From Hyphomicrobiales bacterium (lineage in GTDB: Bacteria; Pseudomonadota; Alphaproteobacteria; Rhizobiales; Devosiaceae), in contig JAQGKB010000298.1 of the NCBI GenBank assembly GCA_028290345.1, forward strand, positions 1 to 16,001: 16,001 nucleotides of DNA. Direction: 5' to 3'. Each line of letters starts with the position of its first letter. The first letter of the stretch is position 1. The notes below the pieces were generated by a model, which ran no database searches, had not been told where the DNA came from, and was given only the letters and a program-made list of their open reading frames with translations. Positions 7,390-14,178 of this stretch are shown here, piece by piece. The position numbers and the translations under genes were made by a program.

Positions 7390-8129
7390 AGGGCCACCAT
7401 GCCACCGTCGATGCTGACGTCGGCGCCGGTCATGAACGACGAGCCTTCCGAGCAGAGGAAGACGATGACCGAGGAGACTTCCTCGGAGGCGGCGAAGCGG
7501 CCGATCGGGGTCAGCGGCAGGAAGGCGGCACGCTGCTCCTCGGTCACGTCGCGCTGCAGACCGGTCATGGTGGTGCCGGGGGAGACCGAGTTGATCTGGA
7601 TGTTGAGCGGTGCGTACTGCACGCCGGCCTGCCGGGTCAGCGCCAGGACGGCGCCCTTCGAGGCGCAATAGGCAGCGGCGTTCTTGAGGCCGATATGGGC
7701 AGCGGTCGAGGCGACGTTGCAGATCTTGCCCGACTTGTTCTTGATCATGGTCGGCAGCACGGCCTTCATGCCGATCCAGACGCCCTTGGCGTTGACGTCC
7801 ATAATCTTGTCCCAGGTCTCTTCCGAGACATCGACGGCGGTATCGCCGGGAACTGCGACGCCGGCATTGTTGACCAGCGCATCGATGGTGCCGAAGCGGG
7901 CCAGCGTCTCGTCGACCAGCTTTGTCCAGCCGGCAATGTCGCGGACATCCAGGGTAGCCGCCACAGCGGTGCCACCGGCAGCGGTGATATCGGCAGCGAC
8001 CTGATCGACGCCCTTGACGTCGATGAGGATGACTGAGGCGCCCTTCTCAGCGAATTCCTTGGCGGCAGCGCGGCCAATGCCGTCGCCCGCGCCGGTCACC
8101 ATCACCACTTTGCCGGTAAAATTCGTCAT
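7386..8129 (-). CDS. Classical short-chain dehydrogenase/reductase (SDR)
   Basis: A 247-residue classical SDR, full length for the family. Motifs seen: cofactor-binding TGAGDGIG (12-19), Asp37 at the end of the second strand (suggesting NAD over NADP), NNAG (87-90), the catalytic triad S141, Y154 and K158 (YCASK), and the NSVSPG turn (180-185). The FabG-like C-terminal run SFMTGADVSIDGG is intact. The start is ATG at 8127-8129, one base after the amidase stop; an upstream in-frame start at 8258 would add 43 residues without SDR similarity inside the amidase gene. It oxidises or reduces an alcohol or ketone. With the epimerase and SIS genes it suggests sugar-derived or hydroxy-acid intermediates. 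Substrate cannot be read from the sequence. Confidence 0.94.
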   Translation of the reverse strand: MTNFTGKVVMVTGAGDGIGRAAAKEFAEKGASVILIDVKGVDQVAADITAAGGTAVAATLDVRDIAGWTKLVDETLARFGTIDALVNNAGVAVPGDTAVDVSEETWDKIMDVNAKGVWIGMKAVLPTMIKNKSGKICNVASTAAHIGLKNAAAYCASKGAVLALTRQAGVQYAPLNIQINSVSPGTTMTGLQRDVTEEQRAAFLPLTPIGRFAASEEVSSVIVFLCSEGSSFMTGADVSIDGGMVAL

Positions 8130-8130
8130 G

Positions 8131-9549
8131 TCAGTCAAGCCTTCTAGATAGTCCGGCCGGGCTGTGTGCCCGGATCGCCGGAGTGGTTGAGAGGAAGTCG
8201 AGCAGGTCGAGATCGCGGCCGGTAGCGGCCACCAGTTGCATGCCGATGCCGCCGCCATTCGCGCTCATCGCCACCGGCACGGTGGCGGCGCAGAGCCCGG
8301 CGACATTCATCCAAGCGGTGAAAATGGCGTGGCCGCGCGGTCCGACCGGCTTGCCGTCGATCATTGGCGGAAAGGCTTCGGCGGCCGGCCAAGCCAAGGC
8401 GGCCGTCGCGGGGCAGAGCAGCAGGTCGTAATTGTCGAAAAGTTGGCCGGCACGGGAGCGGATTTTGGCCGCGCCGTTCAAGGCGTCGATGTAGTCTGCG
8501 GCGCTGCGCTTGCGGCCGGTTTCGGCCATGCCCAGCGCATTGCTGCCGAGGCCGGTGAGCCGGTCTGGCATCTTGTCGAGCAACCAGGCGACGCCCATGG
8601 TGGCGATGGCGCCCCAGACGGCATTGGTTTCCTCGACGTCGAAAAGGCTGTCCACCCGCTCGACCTCGGCCCCGTCGGCCACTAGAGCGGCGGCAAATTG
8701 TTCAGCCGCGGCCGTGATCTGTGGATCGATCGGTGCATCGCCGATGCTGGGCAGGAAGGCTATTCGCAGGCTCTTCGGGAACGCCCGTTTCGGCGCCAGC
8801 GCCACGACAGAGCGCGGATCGCGGCTGTCGAAGCCACGCAATACCGAGAACGCCGCGGCCAGATCCTCGGCGCTGCGGGCCACCGGGCCAATAACTTCGA
8901 AATCGCCAAGGATTTGTGGGAAGCCGCCATCGCGGGCGATCTGTCCGATCGATGGCTTCAGTGCAAAGAGACCACAATGCGCCGCCGGCCGGCGCAGCGA
9001 ACCGCCGCCATCGGTGCCGATGGCAATCGGGCCGATGCCGGCAGCCACCGCCGCGGAACCGCCACCGGTTGAGCCGCCGGGGGTCTTGTCCGGAGCGTGG
9101 GGATTGTAGGTCGTGCCGAACAGGGCGTTGGAAGTGTAGCCCTGCAGGGTGAACTCCGGGACATTGGTCTTGCCGATGATCACCGCACCGGCATCGCGCA
9201 GCCGCGCTATGGCAGGTTCGTCCTCGGTTGGCACAAAGCCCTGATAGGCTGTGCTGCCCCAGGTTGCGGGCAGACCCTTGGCGTAAAGATTGTCCTTGAT
9301 GGTGACCGGCACGCCATCGAGCAACGAGAGCGGGGTTTCGGCCTGCCAGCGGGCGGTGGACGCTGCCGAGGCTGTTTCCGCGGCCACCCAATCCAGGGCA
9401 ATCACCGCGTTGAGCTTTGGATTGACCGCCTCCAACCGGGCCCGTACCGCGGCGAGCACGTCGTCTGGGGTGAACTCCGCATGGCGGAAACCGCTGGCCA
9501 ATTCGGTGGCGGTCAGGGACCAGAGCGGGGTTTCGATCGCCCCGCTCAT
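8131..9549 (-). CDS. Amidase-signature family hydrolase
   Basis: This 472-residue enzyme belongs to the amidase signature family, which cleaves carboxamides with a Ser-cisSer-Lys triad. All three residues are visible: K85 in PVTIKDN (81-87), cis-Ser S160 in PGGSTGG (157-163) and nucleophile S184 in GTDGGGSLRRPA (178-189). The family includes AtzE and AtzF, which act after AtzD in cyanuric acid breakdown, as well as GatA-like and general amidases. Immediately upstream in the operon are a flavin monooxygenase and a ring-opening amidohydrolase of the AtzD/barbiturase family, so it may cleave the ureide produced by ring opening. Its ATG overlaps the monooxygenase stop by four bases (ATGA). I see no AtzG-like small subunit. 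The family is certain; the ureide substrate is inferred from context. Confidence 0.94.
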   Translation of the reverse strand: MSGAIETPLWSLTATELASGFRHAEFTPDDVLAAVRARLEAVNPKLNAVIALDWVAAETASAASTARWQAETPLSLLDGVPVTIKDNLYAKGLPATWGSTAYQGFVPTEDEPAIARLRDAGAVIIGKTNVPEFTLQGYTSNALFGTTYNPHAPDKTPGGSTGGGSAAVAAGIGPIAIGTDGGGSLRRPAAHCGLFALKPSIGQIARDGGFPQILGDFEVIGPVARSAEDLAAAFSVLRGFDSRDPRSVVALAPKRAFPKSLRIAFLPSIGDAPIDPQITAAAEQFAAALVADGAEVERVDSLFDVEETNAVWGAIATMGVAWLLDKMPDRLTGLGSNALGMAETGRKRSAADYIDALNGAAKIRSRAGQLFDNYDLLLCPATAALAWPAAEAFPPMIDGKPVGPRGHAIFTAWMNVAGLCAATVPVAMSANGGGIGMQLVAATGRDLDLLDFLSTTPAIRAHSPAGLSRRLD

Positions 9550-10745
9550 GCGCGCGGCACCGGCACATCGCGATAGAGCGTGGTCAGCCGGGTCTGGAAG
9601 GCGGGCTGCAGCTTTTTCAGGGTGCCCTGCACCGGGTCGGAACCGGCCAGCATGGTGTCGGTGGCTTCGCGCGAGAAATCGACGACGAACTGCACCCGCT
9701 CGCGCCGCCGTGCTTCGACGCGCGCCGCCACGCCATCGAGTCCGACGCCATTGTCCAGTGCCCAGCGTATTTCATCGACGACGACGCAGGCATCCTCGAC
9801 CGCCTGCGTGGCGCCCTGCCCCAAGGTCGGCACCATCGGATGGGCGGAGTCGCCAACCGCCAGCACGCCCGGTGCGCCGTTGTAGCGCACTGTGCCGTCC
9901 TGTAGCCGCGCCCAGTGAATGCGGTCGGAATAGCGCTGGATAGCATCGATGAGGTAGGCGGCCTGTGGCGACGGCTTGCCGTCGGCTGGCATATAGGCGA
10001 GACGCAGGGACGCGGGCTGCTTCATCGCATCGGGGATAATGCCATCGGCGCCGATCGGGAACGAACCGGCGCAGTAGACAAAATCCCCCGGGACACGGAA
10101 CGCCAGCAGGCGGTTGGAGCCGTTGAACCACTGGCCGTAGTCTTGGATGGGGCAATTGTCGCCGGCCGGAAACAGCACGCGATACAGGCAGACGCCCAAA
10201 AAATTCGGGGCCTCGGCCCCGAAGAAATGATCGCGCACCTGCGAGTAGCGGCCATCGCCGCCGATCAGCAGGTCGATGCCGTCGATGCGGTTCTCGCTGC
10301 CGTCGGCACGATCGGTGTAGGTGACGAAGAGGCCATCTTCGCCGCGGCCGCATTGTTTCAGTTCGGCGCCGAAGCGGATGCGGCTGTCGATCGGCTGGCG
10401 CAGCAACGCGTAAAGTTCGGCCCAGCGGATGCGGATGCCCGGATTGTCGGCGACTGTATCGAGCGGCAAGTCCATCAGCACCCGGCCATCGGTCAGCGAA
10501 ATGGTCCAGCGCTCCCAGGGAAGGCTGTTGGCGATAATGGTTTGGGCCCGCTCGGGCATCACGGCGGCCAGGGCCTTGAGCGCATTGGGACCGACATTGA
10601 GACCGGTGCCGGCATCCATGTGCTCGTGGGCGCCGACGCGTTCAAGGCAGATCAGGTCGATGTCGTCGCGATCGGCCAGGCCCGAGGTGATCAGGCTGCC
10701 GGCAATGCCGGAGCCCGCGACGACGACACGGGGACGAGACTGCAT
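9546..10745 (-). CDS. FAD-dependent monooxygenase (group A, aromatic/heterocycle hydroxylase type)
   Basis: A 399-residue flavoprotein of the para-hydroxybenzoate hydroxylase fold. It has the dinucleotide-binding GSGIAG (11-16) followed by an acidic Glu (E35), the DG motif LLIGGDGRYSQVR (159-171), and the GD motif GVLAVGDSAHPMVPTLGQGA (293-312). These three motifs define single-component monooxygenases that use NAD(P)H and oxygen to hydroxylate aromatic or heteroaromatic rings, such as HpxO on urate or salicylate and hydroxynicotinate hydroxylases. The ATG at 10743-10745 is one base after the ring-opening hydrolase stop. Location beside a barbiturase-like gene suggests it prepares an N-heterocyclic ring for hydrolysis, for example by adding the oxygen that creates a cyclic imide. 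That step is inference; I could not assign it to a characterised subfamily. Confidence 0.92.
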   Translation of the reverse strand: MQSRPRVVVAGSGIAGSLITSGLADRDDIDLICLERVGAHEHMDAGTGLNVGPNALKALAAVMPERAQTIIANSLPWERWTISLTDGRVLMDLPLDTVADNPGIRIRWAELYALLRQPIDSRIRFGAELKQCGRGEDGLFVTYTDRADGSENRIDGIDLLIGGDGRYSQVRDHFFGAEAPNFLGVCLYRVLFPAGDNCPIQDYGQWFNGSNRLLAFRVPGDFVYCAGSFPIGADGIIPDAMKQPASLRLAYMPADGKPSPQAAYLIDAIQRYSDRIHWARLQDGTVRYNGAPGVLAVGDSAHPMVPTLGQGATQAVEDACVVVDEIRWALDNGVGLDGVAARVEARRRERVQFVVDFSREATDTMLAGSDPVQGTLKKLQPAFQTRLTTLYRDVPVPRA

Positions 10746-10746
10746 G

Positions 10747-11853
10747 CTAGTGGGCCCTCTCGGCGATCAACGCGATCATGCCGCCGCCATCCGGTCCTTG
10801 GTGCTCGGCGCCGCCGGAGACGAATATCGCGGTATCGTTGATGACGCTGGCAACGATCGCGCCGACCGCGGCGCGAATATGGCGCTGCTGGTCGATATCG
10901 CCATCGTTGAGCATGGTGTGGATCTTGCCGCGGATCAGCCCGTCGCGCGAGGCCTCGCATTTGACGAAGCCGGCGCGGATCCGCTTGGCATCTTGGGCTG
11001 AAAGCTGGATCGCCGGGGCAAAGCCGAGCCCTTCCACAGCTTTGTGGATGCCGGCCGTATCGAGGGAATCATTGATCGCGGCGTGGCTGATGGTCAGCGG
11101 GCCGGTCCATTTCGAACTCAGCCCAACCACCACAACTTCGTTGACCCGGACCTCTACGCCTGCCGAACAACTGGCGACCGATGAAAACAGGTCGAAATCC
11201 TTGAGCACGGCAGCTTCCGTGGCGGCAACAGCGGGGATCTCGCCGACAGCCTTGGCGACGCCCAGGCTGGACGCGGCGCGGCCAAAGCCCATCAGCTTGC
11301 CCGGATTGTCGCTGGCCGGCTTATTGCCCGCATTGGTGCTGGCGACGATGTCGGTGAGGGTAAAGGCCGGGCCTTTGACTTGGACGAAGTGCACGTCGGC
11401 CGGCGATTCGATGCCTGCCGCGCGCATGGCGCTGGCCACGGCTTCGGCGGTGAGATCGATCTGGCGCTGGCGACCGACGTCTTCGGGCTTGAATTCAGGG
11501 GTGAAGGCGACGCCGATGGCGAGCGCCTTTTCGCCGGAGGTGCCGGCCTCGCTGGGGCTGACGGTGAAAACGCTGTAGTGCGGCGAAAGTACCCCTTCCA
11601 CGCCGCCGGAGAATATGAACGGAATGCGGTTGCGCACCGCGTCGGGAGTCTCGCCGGTCTTGCTGCTGATCAGCAGCGCCAGCGACAGGGTGAGAAACCC
11701 GCGGGTATAGTCGTTGACGAGGCCATTGCCGTGGGTCTTGCCGATGACGGCGACGATTTCCTTCGGGTCGATCTTGCCGGCCTCGATGGCCTCGCGGAGG
11801 CCCGATACGTCACCCGGATCCGGGAGGCTAAAGCGAAGGACATCTGCGCGCAC
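10747..11853 (-). CDS. Ring-opening amidohydrolase (cyanuric acid amidohydrolase / barbiturase family)
   Basis: A 368-residue protein of the small AtzD/TrzD/barbiturase family, which hydrolyses cyclic imides such as cyanuric acid or barbituric acid. The threefold internal repeat is visible, each unit giving a Lys and a Ser: K39 (VIGKTHGNG) with S82 (FIFSGGVEGVLSPH), K160 (FVQVKGP) with the ASCSAGVE serines (228-230), and K298 (FVKCEA) with S346 (VSGGAEHQGPDGGG). TMLNDGDID precedes the third site. The start is GTG at 11851-11853, chosen because GGAG sits 7 bases upstream (11862-11865); nearby ATGs are out of frame. It is the first gene of the seven-gene minus-strand operon and sets the theme of N-heterocycle breakdown. 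Cyanuric acid, barbituric acid or another cyclic imide are all possible; I cannot separate them by eye. Confidence 0.93.
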   Translation of the reverse strand: MRADVLRFSLPDPGDVSGLREAIEAGKIDPKEIVAVIGKTHGNGLVNDYTRGFLTLSLALLISSKTGETPDAVRNRIPFIFSGGVEGVLSPHYSVFTVSPSEAGTSGEKALAIGVAFTPEFKPEDVGRQRQIDLTAEAVASAMRAAGIESPADVHFVQVKGPAFTLTDIVASTNAGNKPASDNPGKLMGFGRAASSLGVAKAVGEIPAVAATEAAVLKDFDLFSSVASCSAGVEVRVNEVVVVGLSSKWTGPLTISHAAINDSLDTAGIHKAVEGLGFAPAIQLSAQDAKRIRAGFVKCEASRDGLIRGKIHTMLNDGDIDQQRHIRAAVGAIVASVINDTAIFVSGGAEHQGPDGGGMIALIAERAH

Positions 11854-12036
11854 TCATCATCTCCGTTAGGCTTTCTGTGCCCCGAGGTCGTTAGGGGACA
11901 GAGGTCAGATGTCTTGCACTAAAGTAATTTCTGTTGTCTAACGCAAGCGGAAAATTTGGTTGGGCAACAGGATGCCGCCGGGCCGCCGCACGCTATGCGT
12001 TTCGGGTCCCCGCGGGTCGATCTCGGGGAGAAGGCA
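11854..12036. promoter_or_regulatory. Divergent promoter region between ring-opening operon and aminotransferase
   Basis: This 183-base AT-richer gap separates divergent genes. On the plus strand TTGCAC (11914-11919), 17 bases and TCTAAC (11937-11942) fit a sigma-70-like promoter. On the minus strand TTGCGT (complement of 11941-11946), 17 bases and TTTAGT (complement of 11918-11923) fit another, so the two interleave. CGTTAG occurs at 11864-11869 and 11889-11894, and inverted at 11938-11943, possibly regulator sites. The Shine-Dalgarno sites for both flanking genes lie at its ends. Promoter calls are by eye and tentative; the region surely carries promoter activity for at least the minus-strand operon. 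Confidence 0.5.
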
Positions 12037-13233
12037 GTGGCCAGCAATACCGCACGCGTCGCAGGACGGCATTTCTTGCAGATTCCGGGCCCGACGCCGG
12101 TTCCCGATCGTATCCTGCGCGCCATGGACATGCCAGTCATCGATCACCGCGGTCCAGATTTCCAGACGCTTGGCCATCGTGTGCTCGATGGGGTGAAATC
12201 CGTGTTCGGCTGTGCCGGCCCAGTCATCATCTACCCCGCGTCTGGAACCGGGGCCTGGGAAGCGGCACTGGTCAACGTGCTCTCGCCGGGCGACCAAGTG
12301 CTGATGGTCGAGACTGGGCACTTTGCGACGCTCTGGAACAAGATGGCGCTTAAGCTGGGGCTGCGTCCGGAATTCATCGCCTCGGACTGGCGCACCGGCG
12401 CCGATCCGCAGGCGATCGAGGCGCGGTTGCGGGCCGATACCGGGCACACGATCAAAGCGGTGTGCGTGGTGCACAACGAGACCTCGACCGGTTGCGTTTC
12501 CCATATCGATCAGGTGCGCAAGGCGATCGATGCGGCCGGGCACCCTGCCCTGTTCCTTGTCGACACCATCTCATCGCTCGGCTCGATCGAGTACAAGCAT
12601 GACGAATGGGGTGTCGACGTCACCGTTGCCGGCTCGCAGAAGGGGCTGATGCTGCCGCCCGGCCTGTCGTTCAACGCCGTGTCGGAAAAGGCAATCGCCG
12701 CCTCCAAGACCTCCGGCTTTCCAAAACTGTTCTGGGCGTGGGACGAAATGCTCGCCAACAACGGCAAGGGATTCTTCCCCTATACGCCGGCTACCAACCT
12801 GCTCTATGGCCTCGCCGAAGCCATCGACATGCTGCACGAGGAGGGGCTCGACAACGTCTATGGCCGTCACGACCGGCTGGCCGAGGCGACGCGGCTGGCG
12901 GTGCAGGCTTGGGGGCTGGAGATTCTCTGCCGCAAGCCGGAAGACTATTCTTCGTCGCTGACGGCGGTGATCATGCCGGAAGGGCACAATGCAGACGAGT
13001 TCCGCGCGATCGCGCTGGAGCATTTCAACATCTCGCTCGGCACCGGGTTAAGCAAATTGGCCGGAAAGGTGTTCCGCATCGGCCATCTGGGCGACACTAA
13101 CGAATTGACCATCATCGGGGCCTTGGGCGGCGTCGAGATGGCGCTTGCGGTCGCCGGAGTGCCGCACAAGAAGGGCGGCGTACAGGCGGCGATGGACTAT
13201 TTTGCCGCACAGGCAAGAGCCTTGCGGCGGTAG
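12037..13233 (+). CDS. sgaA: Serine-glyoxylate-type aminotransferase (class V, PLP)
   Basis: A 398-residue fold-type I aminotransferase closely resembling bacterial serine-glyoxylate aminotransferases. It opens with FLQIPGPTPVPDRIL, has the PASGTGAWEAALVNVLSPGD run, and the PLP-binding Lys is K202 in GSQKGLMLPPGLSF. Downstream come GFFPYTPATNLLYGL and SLGTGLSKLAGKVFRIGHLGD, typical of the family. It moves an amino group between glyoxylate and serine or a related donor; the near relative PucG uses ureidoglycine in purine breakdown, so that role is possible here given the ureide-type operon opposite. I chose GTG at 12037 because GGAG (12027-12030) lies six bases upstream and the protein then begins as relatives do; ATG 11995 and TTG 11956 are in-frame alternatives with poorer support. 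It is divergent from the minus-strand operon. Confidence 0.9.
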   Translation: MASNTARVAGRHFLQIPGPTPVPDRILRAMDMPVIDHRGPDFQTLGHRVLDGVKSVFGCAGPVIIYPASGTGAWEAALVNVLSPGDQVLMVETGHFATLWNKMALKLGLRPEFIASDWRTGADPQAIEARLRADTGHTIKAVCVVHNETSTGCVSHIDQVRKAIDAAGHPALFLVDTISSLGSIEYKHDEWGVDVTVAGSQKGLMLPPGLSFNAVSEKAIAASKTSGFPKLFWAWDEMLANNGKGFFPYTPATNLLYGLAEAIDMLHEEGLDNVYGRHDRLAEATRLAVQAWGLEILCRKPEDYSSSLTAVIMPEGHNADEFRAIALEHFNISLGTGLSKLAGKVFRIGHLGDTNELTIIGALGGVEMALAVAGVPHKKGGVQAAMDYFAAQARALRR

Positions 13234-13263
13234 ACGGTTCGCAGGCCCGACCAGCATCCAAGG

Positions 13264-13345
13264 TGCCAAGGGCGGTCTGGGGTTACCCGCCCGCGTGCCA
13301 AAGCCGGCGCGGGGTGCTAGGCTCGGCGGCGAGAGCTTTGCCGAG
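13264..13345. promoter_or_regulatory. Inverted repeats in the aminotransferase-TetR gap
   Basis: The 119-base gap between the aminotransferase and TetR genes holds GGGCGG (13270-13275) pairing with CCGCCC (13287-13292), flanked by a direct repeat GTGCCAA (13264-13270 and 13295-13301). It also holds CTCGGC (13322-13327) with GCCGAG (13340-13345) just before the TetR start. The first may be a weak terminator and the second an autoregulatory site or mRNA hairpin. There is no T tract, and GC-rich DNA gives such matches easily, so confidence is low. Confidence 0.25.
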
Positions 13346-13352
13346 AACCAGA

Positions 13353-14015
13353 GTGACCGAAAAGACCACGCCGCGCGGGCCTTATCAAACCGGCATCAAA
13401 CGCCGCCAGGAGATCATCGATGCGGCGGCGCAGGTGTTTGCCAAATTCGGCTACACCAGTGGTTCGCTGCGCCAGATCGCCGAGGACGTCGGGGTGACCC
13501 CCTCGGCCCTGATCCGGCATTTCAGCAGCAAGGAAGGCTTACTCGTCGCGGTACTGGCGCACCTCGAGGAAGAGAACCGCCGCATCCTCTCGCCGCCCTA
13601 TGAGGGGCTGGAGTATTTCCGGCGGCTGCCGAACCTTTTGGCCAACCACACCAACCATCGCGGCTTTGTCGAACTGCTAATGACGCTGAGCAGCGAGGCT
13701 TCCAACCCCAAGCACCCGGCCCGGGCCTTCATCACCAAGCGGTACGAACACGTCATCGGCCAGGGTGTACTGCGGCTGCAGGAAGCGCGGGCGAGTCGCG
13801 ACATCCTGCCGATGAGCGATGCCCTGCTGGCGGTCGAAGTGCGCGGCTTCTTTGCCCAGATGGATGGCTTGCAGTTGCAATGGCTGCTCGATCCCTCGAT
13901 CGATCTGGTCGGAATTTTTCGCTACTACCTCGACGTCACCCTCGCCCGCTGGACGGGTAAGCCGGCGCTCGAGGCGGCGACGAGCAGCCGGACGACTGCG
14001 CAAATCCCGGCGTGA
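13353..14015 (+). CDS. TetR/AcrR family transcriptional regulator
   Basis: A 220-residue regulator with a standard TetR N-terminal DNA-binding domain: RRQEIIDAAAQVFAKFGY (17-34), then the helix-turn-helix from about 38 to 57 (LRQIAEDVGVTPSALIRHF), followed by SSKEGLLVAVL. The C-terminal ligand-binding part is diverged, as usual for the family. I chose GTG at 13353 because it places the DNA-binding domain about 15 residues from the N-terminus; an in-frame GTG at 13263 would add 30 unlike residues, and no strong Shine-Dalgarno decides between them. It lies between the aminotransferase and the GMC oxidoreductase on the same strand. An inverted repeat 75 bases after its stop, in front of the GMC gene, is a good operator candidate. 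It probably represses the GMC gene, itself, or the wider locus until a pathway compound binds. Confidence 0.92.
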   Translation: MTEKTTPRGPYQTGIKRRQEIIDAAAQVFAKFGYTSGSLRQIAEDVGVTPSALIRHFSSKEGLLVAVLAHLEEENRRILSPPYEGLEYFRRLPNLLANHTNHRGFVELLMTLSSEASNPKHPARAFITKRYEHVIGQGVLRLQEARASRDILPMSDALLAVEVRGFFAQMDGLQLQWLLDPSIDLVGIFRYYLDVTLARWTGKPALEAATSSRTTAQIPA

Positions 14016-14059
14016 ATTTGCGGATTTCCGGATGAGCCCCGGCCGTACCGCGCGCCATC

Positions 14060-14107
14060 TTGACAGCGCTGTGGCCGGCGACCAAAAGTAAATGTCCGCT
14101 CACATTT
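14060..14107 (+). promoter_or_regulatory. Promoter element and probable TetR operator upstream of the GMC gene
   Basis: A consensus -35 box TTGACA (14060-14065) overlaps the palindrome ACAGCGCTGT (14063-14072). Downstream is the inverted repeat AAATGT (14090-14095), CCGCTC, ACATTT (14102-14107), with perfect six-base arms, in the region where the -10 and transcription start would fall. I see no clear -10 box. Size and symmetry suit a TetR-family dimer, and the TetR gene ends just upstream. The repeats are seen; their function is inferred. Confidence 0.5.
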
Positions 14108-14178
14108 CAAGCGTGATTTTGCTGCGACCGGTGCGAGGATGACCGATCGCTACCACCATGGTTCCGAGGAGTTCGTGC

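Noticed and set aside
6256..7671. A 471-codon open frame on the plus strand, opposite the epimerase and SIS genes
   Set aside because: The minus-strand genes show complete family motifs and tight operon spacing. The plus-strand translation has no recognisable domain and is the usual shadow of high-GC codon use.
8130..8258. Longer N-terminus for the SDR gene
   Set aside because: The extra 43 residues lie wholly inside the amidase gene and precede a normal SDR start (MTNFTGKVVMVTG).
11956..12036. TTG 11956 or ATG 11995 as the aminotransferase start
   Set aside because: The added residues do not resemble relatives, and the best ribosome site (GGAG 12027-12030) serves GTG 12037.
14090..14107. 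Similarity of the reverse strand TGTGAGCGGACA to the lac operator core
   Set aside because: No LacI-family gene is visible, and the symmetric arms AAATGT/ACATTT fit the adjacent TetR better; the partial match is likely chance.
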